Origin: Bradyrhizobium frederickii
Lineage (GTDB): Bacteria; Pseudomonadota; Alphaproteobacteria; Rhizobiales; Xanthobacteraceae
NCBI RefSeq assembly: GCF_004570865.1
Contig: NZ_SPQS01000015.1
Span: 62,001 to 126,000, forward strand
Length of the DNA: 64,000 bases
Direction of reading: 5' to 3'
Positions within the stretch are counted from its first letter, which is position 1; each line of letters begins with the position of its first letter. A program made the translations under genes and the position numbers. Below are positions 1 through 8,675 of this stretch, piece by piece. Below the pieces are notes generated by a model. That model was not told where the DNA came from. It searched no databases and was given only the letters and a program-made list of their open reading frames with translations.

Positions 1-2
1 TG

Positions 3-263
3 GCGCTGCTGGGCGTGCTTGCGCTCGATCAGGGACGCAGCATCTCGGCGGCCGCGCTCAACGCCATGCTGTTGGCGAACCCGACCGACGCCTACCGGCT
101 GATCAACCTGACCGGCTTTGCCAATGTCAGCACCTTCGCCGGCATGGCCGGTCTTGCCCAAACCACGTCCCTGACGATACCGGTCCTGCTGACCGCCCTG
201 CTCGGCTGGACGCTGCTGCCGCTGGGGCTGGCCGCGCTCGCCTTCTCGCGGAGGGAGCTATGA
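3..263 (+). CDS. nosY: NosY, nitrous oxide reductase maturation ABC permease (3' end only)
   Basis: Only the last 86 codons are in the window; the gene begins upstream. The visible part holds hydrophobic segments and ends with a membrane-spanning stretch (roughly the last 30 residues, ending SRREL), as in the C-terminus of NosY-type ABC-2 permeases. In the Nos system NosDFY is the ABC complex that helps deliver sulfur and assemble the copper centres of nitrous oxide reductase NosZ. Assignment rests mainly on context: the stop codon overlaps the start of nosL by four bases (ATGA), and nosX follows. The stretch alone would not identify the family. Confidence 0.8.
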   Translation, partial: ALLGVLALDQGRSISAAALNAMLLANPTDAYRLINLTGFANVSTFAGMAGLAQTTSLTIPVLLTALLGWTLLPLGLAALAFSRREL

Positions 264-832
264 AGCGCCGAATGTTGCTTCTCGCCCTGCTCGTGCCGCT
301 GGCGCTCGCCGGCTGCAACGACAAGCAGGTGGCGAAGGTCCCGCCGCCGCATCGGATGACGGCGGAAGACATCGGCCATTATTGCGGCATGAACGTGCTC
401 GAGCATCCGGGACCGAAGGGCCATATCTTCGCCGCGAGCCTGATCGCGCCGGTGTGGTTCTCGTCGGTGCGCGACACCATCGCCTTCACCATGTTGCCGG
501 ACGAGCCGAAGGACATTTTGGCGATCTACGTGTCCGACATGGGCAAGGCGTCGGGCTGGGACAAGCCCGGCGCCGACAATTGGATCGAGGCGCGCAAGGC
601 GCTGTTCGTGATCGAGAGCCGGGTCAGGAGCGGCATGGGCGGCGACGAGGCCGTTCCGTTTTCGGACCGAGCGGCGGCGGAGAAGTTCGTCGGTGAAAAC
701 GGCGGCCGGATCGTCGGCTTCGACGAGGTGCCGCAGGACTACGTCCTGGCGTCGGCGAATGCCACCGGCGCCGCTGCGGCCGACGAAGCGGCCGAGGGCC
801 CGCCAGGCGAACGACCGAGGAGGACGCCATGA
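260..832 (+). CDS. nosL: NosL, copper-binding lipoprotein for NosZ maturation
   Basis: A 190-residue lipoprotein. The signal peptide ends in a lipobox (LALAGC) with the lipidated cysteine at residue 19. Residues 42-44 are Cys-Gly-Met, followed by a conserved EHPGPKGH stretch; the CGM motif is the copper-ligand region of NosL proteins. NosL is a periplasm-facing outer-membrane lipoprotein that supplies copper to the Nos assembly machinery. It overlaps nosY by 4 bp and nosX by 4 bp, so the three are translationally coupled. The Ala/Glu/Pro-rich C-terminal tail (about residue 165 on) looks disordered. Confidence 0.93.
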   Translation: MKRRMLLLALLVPLALAGCNDKQVAKVPPPHRMTAEDIGHYCGMNVLEHPGPKGHIFAASLIAPVWFSSVRDTIAFTMLPDEPKDILAIYVSDMGKASGWDKPGADNWIEARKALFVIESRVRSGMGGDEAVPFSDRAAAEKFVGENGGRIVGFDEVPQDYVLASANATGAAAADEAAEGPPGERPRRTP

Positions 833-1824
833 CGCGCACCCTGACGCGCCGACGCTTCATCCGGATCAGCGCGGCGACAGCGGGCCTCGGCGCGCTGGCC
901 CCGCGACATCTCGTTCGTGCAGAGGTCGCGCCGGTGACCTGGCGCGGCACGATGCTGGGCGCGGTCGCGACGATGGAGATCCACGACGAAGATCGCAGCC
1001 GGGCGGAGCGACTGATCGTGCTGGCCTGCGCCGAGGCGCGGCGGCTCGAGCGGCTGTTCAGCCTTTACCTTGAGGATTCCGCCCTGGTCGCGCTGAACCG
1101 GACCGGTATCCTGATCGATCCCGCCGCCGAGATGGTCGATCTGCTATCGGCCGCGCAGCGCTATGCCACGCTGACGGGCGGCCTGTTCGACGTCACGGTG
1201 CAGCCGCTGTGGGAGCTCTATGCCGGCCATTTCGCGCGAGATGACGCCGATCCCGCGGGTCCTCCGCCGGCCGCGATCGCGGCCGCGCTGGCGCGGGTCG
1301 GCAGCCACCGGCTGTCGGTCAGCCGCGACCGCATCGTGATGCCCAGGGGCATGGCCGTGACCCTGAACGGGATCGCGCAAGGCTACGTCACGGACAAGGT
1401 GGTGGACCTACTCCGGGCGCACGGCGTCACTCACAGCCTGGTCGACATGGGTGAAGCGCGCGCAATCGGCTCGCGTCCGGACGGACGCCCCTGGGAGGTC
1501 GGCATCGCCGATCCGGACGTTGTCGGCCAGACGAAAACCGTGCTGCCGATCGTCGATCGCGCCGTCTCCACCTCGGGCGGTTACGGCTGCCAGTTCGATG
1601 CCGACGCGCGCTTCAACCATTTGTTCGATCCCAGATCGGGTGGCTGTGCGCGCCGCTATCGCAGCGTGACGACGGTTTCCCGCAGCGCGACCGCCGCGGA
1701 TGCATTGTCGACGGCGTTCAGCCTGATGCCGGAAGACGAGATTCGATCGTTGCTGCCGCGCGCCGACATCGACCGCGTGCACCTGATCGATGAGGCCGGC
1801 AAGGCGGTCGAATTGTCGGCGTAA
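829..1824 (+). CDS. nosX: NosX, ApbE-family FAD:protein FMN transferase
   Basis: A 331-residue ApbE-fold protein. The N-terminus carries a twin-arginine signal (RRRF then a hydrophobic stretch), so it is probably exported folded by Tat. ApbE signatures are present: an RRLERLFS segment near residue 70, LNGIAQGYVTD near residue 180, an SLVDMGEA stretch and STSGGYGCQF near residue 245. ApbE proteins covalently attach FMN to Ser/Thr of target proteins; in nos operons NosX flavinylates NosR, the electron donor to NosZ. NosR itself lies outside the window. It is the last gene of the operon; the next gene is convergent, 8 bp away. Confidence 0.93.
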   Translation: MTRTLTRRRFIRISAATAGLGALAPRHLVRAEVAPVTWRGTMLGAVATMEIHDEDRSRAERLIVLACAEARRLERLFSLYLEDSALVALNRTGILIDPAAEMVDLLSAAQRYATLTGGLFDVTVQPLWELYAGHFARDDADPAGPPPAAIAAALARVGSHRLSVSRDRIVMPRGMAVTLNGIAQGYVTDKVVDLLRAHGVTHSLVDMGEARAIGSRPDGRPWEVGIADPDVVGQTKTVLPIVDRAVSTSGGYGCQFDADARFNHLFDPRSGGCARRYRSVTTVSRSATAADALSTAFSLMPEDEIRSLLPRADIDRVHLIDEAGKAVELSA

Positions 1825-1832
1825 GCTGCGCT

Positions 1833-2660
1833 TTAGCGCAACGGCAGCAGATCCAGTTGGCTCTGCGCCTTCTTCACGGCCGCCGCGTACCAGCTCTGGC
1901 TCGGCGCTTCCTTGGCGAAGCATCTGGTGTAGGCGTCCATCGCCTGGTCTTCCCTGGCCATGTCGCCGCGCGGATCCTTCTTGTTGACGGGCTTCGCCAT
2001 CATCTGCTTCCACACGCGCTCGCAGGCCGGAATTTCCGCCGTCTTCACGGCGTCCCTTGTGGCGATGAAGTAGACCTTGTCGCCCTTGATCGCGACGACG
2101 TCGATTTCATCCGGCGCACCCTTGAGCCCGCCATTGCCGCGCAGGCCGAGGACGGCGAACGCGGCACTCGCGGATGCGGGCTTGGTGATCGGCAGCTCGG
2201 CATATTTGGCGAAGGCGGCATCCTGGATCGCGTGATAATAGAAGCGGTCGGACTGGAACGCGGCGCTGCTCTCCTGCGGCATGCCGTCCTCGCGATGCTC
2301 GCGCAGCCATTGCGCGAGAAGCGCGGTCGTGGTCACGACGGCTTGCGTCTTGTCGCCGTCCGAGGCGAAACTGAGCCCGTCGAGATGACCGAAGCCGACG
2401 TCGCTTCGGAACAGCGTGTCGACGTTCGACTTGCCGTCCGCGGCAAGTCCCTTGATCGCGACCGGTCCCACCAGGCCGCGCAGCACGCCTGCCAACTCCT
2501 TCAGAGCGGCATCGTGCTGCTTGTAGATCTCGTCGCTCTCCTTGGCCTTCGAGAACTTTGCGATGTAGCGATCGCGCAGGCCGAGATAGTGCTGCTCGGG
2601 CGCCGCCGCATCAGCAGGCGTCGCCAGGACGAGCAGGCAGAGCAAGGCAGGCAATCTCAT
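1833..2660 (-). CDS. secreted protein of unknown function
   Basis: 275 residues with a clear Sec signal peptide (hydrophobic core residues 4-14, Ala-rich cleavage region around 18-20). I do not recognise a catalytic domain. The mature part is mixed alpha/beta with few cysteines (in an ACERVWKQ and a TRCFAKE context, possibly one disulfide), which suggests a periplasmic or outer-membrane-associated soluble protein. It is convergent with nosX and lies 89 bp after the PepSY gene start on the same strand, so it could be the last gene of the iron-uptake transcript or stand alone. Confidence 0.75.
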   Translation of the reverse strand: MRLPALLCLLVLATPADAAAPEQHYLGLRDRYIAKFSKAKESDEIYKQHDAALKELAGVLRGLVGPVAIKGLAADGKSNVDTLFRSDVGFGHLDGLSFASDGDKTQAVVTTTALLAQWLREHREDGMPQESSAAFQSDRFYYHAIQDAAFAKYAELPITKPASASAAFAVLGLRGNGGLKGAPDEIDVVAIKGDKVYFIATRDAVKTAEIPACERVWKQMMAKPVNKKDPRGDMAREDQAMDAYTRCFAKEAPSQSWYAAAVKKAQSQLDLLPLR

Positions 2661-2749
2661 TCAATGTCCGCGGACTTTGGGGGGCGATCTCCATCTTTGT
2701 GCCGCCGGTAGGCGCGAAGGTTCATCCGCAACGACCGCGCTCTTGCGTC

Positions 2750-4039
2750 CTACTCCGCCGGCGTCAGCTGCCGGTTCAAGCGCACCGCCGCGGTCTCGCG
2801 GACACGGACCCGGGCGCGGCGCTTGCGCCACCAGATCACGACGCCGGTGACCGAAAGCGCCGCCACCACGAGGCCCATGATCGAGATCAGGACGCGGCCG
2901 AACAGGCCGACGATGCGGCCCGAATGCAGCGGGAACTGCGCCTGGACGAAGATATCGGCGGCGGTGCCGACCCAGGGCAGCCGCTCGCCGATCGGGCGGC
3001 CATCCTCGCTGTCGTAATAGAGCTGCGCCGGGCCGACCCCGCCGGCGCCGTGATCGTCGCCGGGGTGGAAGAAGGCGGCGGCATAGACGCCGTGGGCCGG
3101 GCCGTAATTGATCGAGCCGACCGGGATGGTCCAGCCTCGCGCCTTGCCGTCGGCCGCCGCGCGCGCGGCGATCTCGGCGAAGGTCACCTTGGGCTCGATC
3201 GGATCGTCGAGATCGCGATAGGGCCGCTGCTCATAGGGCGTCGGCGTATAGTTCGACACCATCTTCATCAGCGGCGAGAACACCTCGAAATAGAGGTTCA
3301 GCGAAAACGCGGTGAAGGCGATGACGAAGAGCACGCCCCAGGTCCACAGGCTGAAGGCGCGATGGATGTCGAAATTGATCCGGTAGGCGCTGCCCGAGGT
3401 CTTGATGGTCCAGGCCGGTGCCCAGCGCGCCCAGAAGCCACGCTCGAGCTGGCGCGCGACGCTAGGCGCCCGCGCCGCGCTGGCGCGCCTTCGCGAGGGC
3501 AGCGTCAGGTAGAAGCCGACGAAGCAATCGATGGTCCAGATGATGGCGATCACGCCGAGCACGCGCATGCCCCAGCGATCGCTGCCCCAGAATTCCGGGA
3601 TGTGCATCGTGTAGTGCAGCTTGTAGAGGAAGGAGACGAAATTCTCCCGCGTCACCGGCCACACCGCGCCCCAATAGCGCCGGCCAAGCTCCGCGCCGGT
3701 GTTGGGATCGAGAAACACCTGATTGTAGTCGATCGCGTAGCGCCTGCCGGTCGAAGGATCGATCCGCGGCATAACGAAGAACCACAGCGAGTGGCCCTCC
3801 TCCGGCGTCATGAAGAGGTAGACGACGCGCGCGCGGGGATCGCGCTGCTCGATCATCCTGGCGAGCTCGATCGAGGGTATCGCCGGGCCCTTGCTGGTGA
3901 CGTCGAACAAATGGCCGTTCAGGACGTCGTCGATCTCGTGATCCCAGGAGATGATCGCGCCGGTGATGCCGGAGAAGAACAGGAATCCGGCCGTGAGCAG
4001 TCCCGCCCACCGATGCAGCCTGCCCAATATCGCTCTCAT
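2750..4039 (-). CDS. PepSY-associated transmembrane protein, siderophore-linked
   Basis: 429 residues of the PepSY_TM type. A first membrane segment sits at about residues 8-32 (LHRWAGLLTAGFLFFSG, with the characteristic early His), further helices at about 140-160 and 195-215, and a last one before the Arg-rich C-terminus (GLVVAALSVTGVVIWW). Such proteins usually sit beside TonB-dependent siderophore receptors and are thought to act in ferric-siderophore reduction or release at the inner membrane. Here it lies 56 bp downstream of the receptor on the same strand, consistent with a two-gene operon like the fegAB pair described in Bradyrhizobium. The reductase role is inference. Confidence 0.85.
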   Translation of the reverse strand: MRAILGRLHRWAGLLTAGFLFFSGITGAIISWDHEIDDVLNGHLFDVTSKGPAIPSIELARMIEQRDPRARVVYLFMTPEEGHSLWFFVMPRIDPSTGRRYAIDYNQVFLDPNTGAELGRRYWGAVWPVTRENFVSFLYKLHYTMHIPEFWGSDRWGMRVLGVIAIIWTIDCFVGFYLTLPSRRRASAARAPSVARQLERGFWARWAPAWTIKTSGSAYRINFDIHRAFSLWTWGVLFVIAFTAFSLNLYFEVFSPLMKMVSNYTPTPYEQRPYRDLDDPIEPKVTFAEIAARAAADGKARGWTIPVGSINYGPAHGVYAAAFFHPGDDHGAGGVGPAQLYYDSEDGRPIGERLPWVGTAADIFVQAQFPLHSGRIVGLFGRVLISIMGLVVAALSVTGVVIWWRKRRARVRVRETAAVRLNRQLTPAE

Positions 4040-4095
4040 CGTGTTCCACTCTCATCCAGTAGATCCGGCTCCCCTTCGCCGGACCGTCTTCCAAT

Positions 4096-6414
4096 TCACC
4101 ACCGGTAGGTCAGCTTGCCGATGGCTTTCCGTCCTTCGGCGTACATGCAGCCCGACAGGCCGTAGCAGGCGGCGACATAACGCGTATCCGCCAAATTGGT
4201 GACGTTCACCGACAGACGCCAATTGTCCCTGGTGTAGGCAAGCAGCGCGTCCAGCACCGTGGCCGATCCCACCTTGAACGTATTGGCCTCATCGCCCCAG
4301 GTCGCGCCGACATAGCGGATGCCGCCGCCGAACTGCAAGCCCGCCAGCAGCCCGTTCTGGAGCGTGTAGTCGCTCCACAACGAAGCGCGGTTGAGCGGCA
4401 CGGGGATCGGCGCCTTGCCGACATTGACCGGATCCTGCGTGACGACGGCATCGACATAGGCATAGGCGGCACGCAAGTTCCAGCCGTCGGCGAGCGACAT
4501 CGAGCCTTCGAGCTCGATGCCACGCGATTTCACCTGCCCGATCTGTTCGTAATAGGTGGTTGTAGGCACGTAGACGCCGACGTTGTCGCGCGTCAGGTCG
4601 AAGGCCGCGAAGGTAAACAACGCGTTCCAGCCGAGCGGCTGGTACTTGACGCCGACCTCGTACTGCACGCCGGTCTCGGGATTGAGCATCTGTCCCGCGG
4701 CATTGGTCGCCAGCACCGGCAGGAACGATTCCGAATAGCTGAAATAAGGCGCGATGCCGTTGTCGAAATTGTACATGACGGCGGCGCGACCGGTGAAGGC
4801 CGAGGCATCCTTCGTGACCGACGTATCGGCCGGGGCCAGATTGGTGTCGACCTGGGTCGTCACGAAGTCCTGGCGACCTGCGAGCAGGAACGAGAGCCGG
4901 CCGAGCTTGATCTGATCCTGCGCGTAGAGGCCAAGCTGCGACTGCTTGACGCCCTTGTTGTCGTACATCCCGCCCATGGTCCAGTCGTAGCTGTAGACCG
5001 GGTTGAAGACGTTGAGCTCCGGCGACGACGTCGTGACGGCAAAGGCGGTGTCGCGGAACGTGGTGTTGCGATAGTCGAGCCCGACCAGGGTGTTATGGCT
5101 GAGGATGCCGGTTACGAACTTGCCCTGGAGCTGGTTGTCCACCGCGAAGGAGTTGATGTACGAGTTGCTGTAGCTGCCGAACCGCCCGAGCTGTCCCGCC
5201 GCTTCGTCGGTGTATCCGGTGCCGTAGAAGACCTTCTCCTCGTTGTGCTGGTAGGCGTAGCGCAGGTTCTGCCGGAACGTGATGTTGTCGGTGAAATTGT
5301 GCGACAGCTGATAGCCGGCGGTCGCGATCTCGGTGTTGAAGGCGTCGAAGCTCGGCACACCCGCGAAGAACGAGACCGGGATGGTGCGGCCGTTGTTCGG
5401 CCAGACCGTGCCCGAGGCCGGCAGGAACTGAAGGCCCCACCCTGCCCGGTCCCGCTGATAGTTGGCGAGCAGTGTTATCGTCGTGTCCTCGTTCGGCTTG
5501 AACGTGACCGCGGGCGCGATGAAGACGCGATTGTCCTTGGTAAAGTCGACCTGAGTCTCACCGTCGCGGACAACGCCGGTCAGGCGCCACAGCACGGTGC
5601 CTTCCTTGTTGGCGGGCCCGCCCATGTCGAACTGGCCCTGGTAGCGGTTGAAGCTGCCGCCGGAGATCGAGACCTCGCCGAACTGCTGTGCGGTCGGCAG
5701 CTTGGTCACGTAGTTGAGAATGCCGCCGGTGCCGCTGCCGCCATACATCGCCGAGGACGGCCCCTTCAGCACTTCCAGGCGCTCGGCGCCGTAGGGATCG
5801 AGGCCGTTGAAGTGGACGTAGTTGCTCGAGGGAATCCGCAGGCCGTCGACGTAGAGGCCGGACATGGTCGTGTCGAAGCCGCGAATCTGGAGCGCACCGA
5901 AGCGGGTGTCGGAGCCGCCATTGACGTCGCCGCTGACGCCGGCGGTGTAGCGCAGTGCCTCGCCGATCGAGACCGCGCCCTGGTTCCTGACCTGGTCGGT
6001 GGTGATCACGGACACCGACTGCGGCGTTTCGATCAGCGGCGTATCCGTCTTGGTGGCGGTGCCGCTCCGCGTGGCGACGAAACCGCGTACCGGGCCGTTG
6101 GCGCGCTCGCCCGTCGCACCATTCGATGATGCCGACTGGGTTGGCGCGGCCTGCTGCGCGGGAGACCGGCGATTGGCGCGCGAGGTCCGCGTCGCCGATC
6201 TTCGCGACGAAGCGATCGCCGCAGGACGGGCGCGCTGAGCCGGCGCATCGACGGTGACCGCCGGAATCTGCGTCTGGGCCTCTGCGGAACCGAAGGGAAC
6301 GACGAGGCAGAGCGTGCTGACCGCTCCGAGGCAGAGAATCTGGATCCGGCGAGAACGCGTGTTGCCACGCGAAGAAGATTGGAGGTCGGTCACGTCTTTC
6401 GAAGCCCCACGCAC
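4096..6414 (-). CDS. TonB-dependent siderophore receptor (FegA/FhuA-like)
   Basis: 772 residues. A basic N-terminus and hydrophobic core lead to a signal peptidase site near SAEAQ. A Ser/Arg/Ala-rich stretch precedes the plug domain (TPLIETPQSVSVIT, about residue 125; GVSGDVNGGSDTRFGALQIRG follows). The long beta-barrel ends in an aromatic residue (LTYRW), as outer-membrane porins and receptors do. The PQSVSV plug signature is typical of hydroxamate-siderophore receptors of the FhuA/FoxA/FegA group; the exact ligand cannot be read. The chosen start is GTG; a second GTG nine codons on is an alternative. The PepSY protein gene follows. Iron-responsive control is expected. Confidence 0.92.
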   Translation of the reverse strand: MRGASKDVTDLQSSSRGNTRSRRIQILCLGAVSTLCLVVPFGSAEAQTQIPAVTVDAPAQRARPAAIASSRRSATRTSRANRRSPAQQAAPTQSASSNGATGERANGPVRGFVATRSGTATKTDTPLIETPQSVSVITTDQVRNQGAVSIGEALRYTAGVSGDVNGGSDTRFGALQIRGFDTTMSGLYVDGLRIPSSNYVHFNGLDPYGAERLEVLKGPSSAMYGGSGTGGILNYVTKLPTAQQFGEVSISGGSFNRYQGQFDMGGPANKEGTVLWRLTGVVRDGETQVDFTKDNRVFIAPAVTFKPNEDTTITLLANYQRDRAGWGLQFLPASGTVWPNNGRTIPVSFFAGVPSFDAFNTEIATAGYQLSHNFTDNITFRQNLRYAYQHNEEKVFYGTGYTDEAAGQLGRFGSYSNSYINSFAVDNQLQGKFVTGILSHNTLVGLDYRNTTFRDTAFAVTTSSPELNVFNPVYSYDWTMGGMYDNKGVKQSQLGLYAQDQIKLGRLSFLLAGRQDFVTTQVDTNLAPADTSVTKDASAFTGRAAVMYNFDNGIAPYFSYSESFLPVLATNAAGQMLNPETGVQYEVGVKYQPLGWNALFTFAAFDLTRDNVGVYVPTTTYYEQIGQVKSRGIELEGSMSLADGWNLRAAYAYVDAVVTQDPVNVGKAPIPVPLNRASLWSDYTLQNGLLAGLQFGGGIRYVGATWGDEANTFKVGSATVLDALLAYTRDNWRLSVNVTNLADTRYVAACYGLSGCMYAEGRKAIGKLTYRW

Positions 6415-6574
6415 TGCCGGCTTTGCCGGTATCGTTCTTGATGTTCCGCCCTAGCTCAGGCGGTTTCGGAGTGCGAGAGGAACGAGGCTAGAATTTCTCC
6501 AGACGTGTGCGCAGAACGTGCGACCAATGCGCTCACGCGAGCTGTGCAGCTCAAAGCGCATTCTGCGAGATGCG

Positions 6575-6598
6575 TTCTTTAGAATTGGAATATTTCCA
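6575..6598. promoter_or_regulatory. AT-rich operator-like patch upstream of the siderophore receptor
   Basis: In a GC-rich gap of 223 bp between the receptor start and metI, this short AT-rich patch holds overlapping dyads: TTCT-TT-AGAA and GGAA-TAT-TTCC. The first half resembles half of an Irr-type iron control element (TTTAGAA), but the other half does not match. It could equally be the receptor promoter region itself. Which of these is true cannot be decided here. Confidence 0.25.
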
Positions 6599-6637
6599 GA
6601 CTGTCGATCTGCGCTCTGTTCCGCACAGAGCGGTCTT

Positions 6638-7303
6638 TCAGCGATGCCGCAGCCGGCGGTTGACCCGGCGTGCCAGATAGTCGCCCGCGCTCTGGACCAG
6701 CTGCACCAGCGCAATCAGCACGACGACGACCGCCAGCATCATCTCCGGCATGAAGCGCTGATAGCCGTAGCGGATGCCGAGATCACCAAGGCCACCGCCG
6801 CCGACCGCGCCGACCATGGCGGAATAGCCGAGCAGGCTGACCACCGCGAGCGTCAGCGCCAGCAGAAGTCCCGGCAGCGCCTCCGGGATCAGCACCTTGA
6901 ACACGATCTGAAGCGGCGAGGCGCCGAACGAGGACGCGGTCTCGATCAGACCGCCGTCGACCTCGCGGATCGCAGCTTCGACCAGGCGCGCGATGAACGG
7001 CGCCGACGCGATCGTCAGTGGCACGATCGCCGCGGTCGATCCGATCGAGGTGCCGGCAACGAGGCGCGTGAACGGGATGATGGCGACGACCAGGATGATG
7101 AAGGGCGTCGACCGCGTCGCATTGACGACGATGCCGAGCACGCGATTGACGATCGGAGCCGCGAACAGCTCCCCCTTCCGGCTGGTCGCGAGGAAGACGC
7201 CAAGCGGCAGGCCGAAGGCGGTGCCGAGCAGCGCCGCGATGCCGACCATGTAAAGGCTCTCGAAGGTGGCCTGGACGATCAGGTTGATGAGCTCAGGCGA
7301 CAT
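6638..7303 (-). CDS. metI: MetI, D/L-methionine ABC transporter permease
   Basis: 221 residues with about five membrane helices. It has the BPD_transp_1 signature of the MetI family: an ATRSTPFIILVVAIIPFTR stretch near residue 60, an EAA-type loop (EAASSFGASPLQIVFKVLIPEA region, about residue 140) and the LLGYSAMVGAVGGGGLGDL segment near 160-180. It overlaps the end of metN by 11 bp and should be co-translated with it. It would form the membrane channel of the methionine importer. No metQ (substrate-binding lipoprotein) is found nearby. Confidence 0.93.
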   Translation of the reverse strand: MSPELINLIVQATFESLYMVGIAALLGTAFGLPLGVFLATSRKGELFAAPIVNRVLGIVVNATRSTPFIILVVAIIPFTRLVAGTSIGSTAAIVPLTIASAPFIARLVEAAIREVDGGLIETASSFGASPLQIVFKVLIPEALPGLLLALTLAVVSLLGYSAMVGAVGGGGLGDLGIRYGYQRFMPEMMLAVVVVLIALVQLVQSAGDYLARRVNRRLRHR

Positions 7304-8426
7304 AGCCGAGATGCTCCGCCGGGAATTGATGTTGAGACAGAAAGGCCAGCGTCCGCGTCACCGCGTCCTCGCCGGGAATACCGAGAGGAATGCCCAGAAC
7401 GAGCGAGCCGACTTGCTGGCCGCCGATCTCGTCGATGCGCGCAGACAGCAACGACACGTCGAGGCCGAGTTCGCGGGCGAGCCGGGCGACCAGGGTGTCG
7501 CCGGCCCCTGCTCCGCGCACCTGGAGCCGGATCACAGCCTGCCCGCCGGCAGACGGTGCCGCCACGATCCGGCTCGCCAGCGAGACCGGCAGGCTGTCGC
7601 CGATCACCTCGGCCAGGAAGGACTGCGTGATCGGATGCTTCGGGTGGGTGAAGATATCGGCGACATGGCCGCTTTCGACCACATGACCGGCGTCGAGCAC
7701 CACGACGTCCCTGGCGAGCTGGCGCACCACAGACATTTCGTGGGTGATCAGCACGATGGTCACCCCGAGCTCGCGGTTGATGTTGGCGAGCAGATCGAGG
7801 ATCGCGCGCGTGGTCTGCGGATCGAGCGCGGAGGTCGCCTCATCCGACAACAGCACGCTCGGCCGCGTCGCCAGCGCCCGGGCGATGCCGACGCGCTGCT
7901 TCTGGCCGCCGGAGAGCTCCGACGGATAGCGGTCATGCTTGTCGGCGATGCCGACGAGCGCGAGCAGCTCGGTCACGCGCGCCTTGATGTCGGCCTTGGT
8001 CCAGCCGGCGATCTCCAGCGGCAGCGCAATGTTGTCGGCCGCAGTGCGCGAGGACAGCAGGTTGAAATGCTGGAAGATCATGCCGATCGAGCGCTGTGCC
8101 AGCCGCAACTCGCGGCCCGCCAGCGCCGAGATATCGCGGCCATCCACGATCACGCGGCCCGTGGTCGGCTTCTCCAGCCCGTTGATGAGCCGCACCAGGC
8201 TCGACTTGCCGGCGCCGGAGCGGCCGATCACGCCCGTGATGGATCCGCGTGGAATGGCGAAGTCGATATTTTGCAGCGCGCTGACGCCGGGCTTGCCGCG
8301 GTAGGCGGGATAAGTCTTCGAGATGCCGGCGAAACGAACCATCGCCTCCGGTTCGTCGGCAGCAGGTGAAATCGCTTCGAACCTCTCGATCGGCTGTCCG
8401 ATCGCAAGCGATTGATGGGCATTCAT
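7293..8426 (-). CDS. metN: MetN, methionine ABC transporter ATPase
   Basis: 377 residues from the chosen ATG. It has Walker A (GRSGAGKS), Q-loop (FQHFNLL), signature LSGGQKQR, Walker B (SVLLSDEATSALDP) and the H-loop (ITHEM). The C-terminal 80 residues form the NIL domain that binds methionine and gives feedback inhibition in MetN proteins. This ATG has an AAGG element a few bases upstream; an ATG five codons earlier (8441) is an alternative. The frame stays open to about 8621, but the extra residues do not resemble MetN. It overlaps metI. Confidence 0.93.
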   Translation of the reverse strand: MNAHQSLAIGQPIERFEAISPAADEPEAMVRFAGISKTYPAYRGKPGVSALQNIDFAIPRGSITGVIGRSGAGKSSLVRLINGLEKPTTGRVIVDGRDISALAGRELRLAQRSIGMIFQHFNLLSSRTAADNIALPLEIAGWTKADIKARVTELLALVGIADKHDRYPSELSGGQKQRVGIARALATRPSVLLSDEATSALDPQTTRAILDLLANINRELGVTIVLITHEMSVVRQLARDVVVLDAGHVVESGHVADIFTHPKHPITQSFLAEVIGDSLPVSLASRIVAAPSAGGQAVIRLQVRGAGAGDTLVARLARELGLDVSLLSARIDEIGGQQVGSLVLGIPLGIPGEDAVTRTLAFLSQHQFPAEHLGYVA

Positions 8427-8675
8427 GGAAGCGGCCTTCATGCACAATAATATGGTCGCCGCACGCCTTAGCGTATGGGAACCAGATCGCATCGAGCGAC
8501 GGGGGTTGAACTGCGGTGAGGGCTCGGATGGAACGCGCTGCATCGCAGCACACACCATCGCCCTTTCGGGCCTGTCTTGCAATGTCAGATATTTGCAGGG
8601 AGTTGGACGAAGTTTTCCCAATCTCTCCTCGGAGAAGAATATTCCTTCGCCCGGATTAGCAGCCTCCCGCCGGGC

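Noticed and set aside
8427..8675. Possible SAM-type riboswitch ahead of metN
   Set aside because: I looked for a SAM-II-like pseudoknot and found only short hairpins such as TCTCC-GA-GGAGA. The match is not good enough to list.
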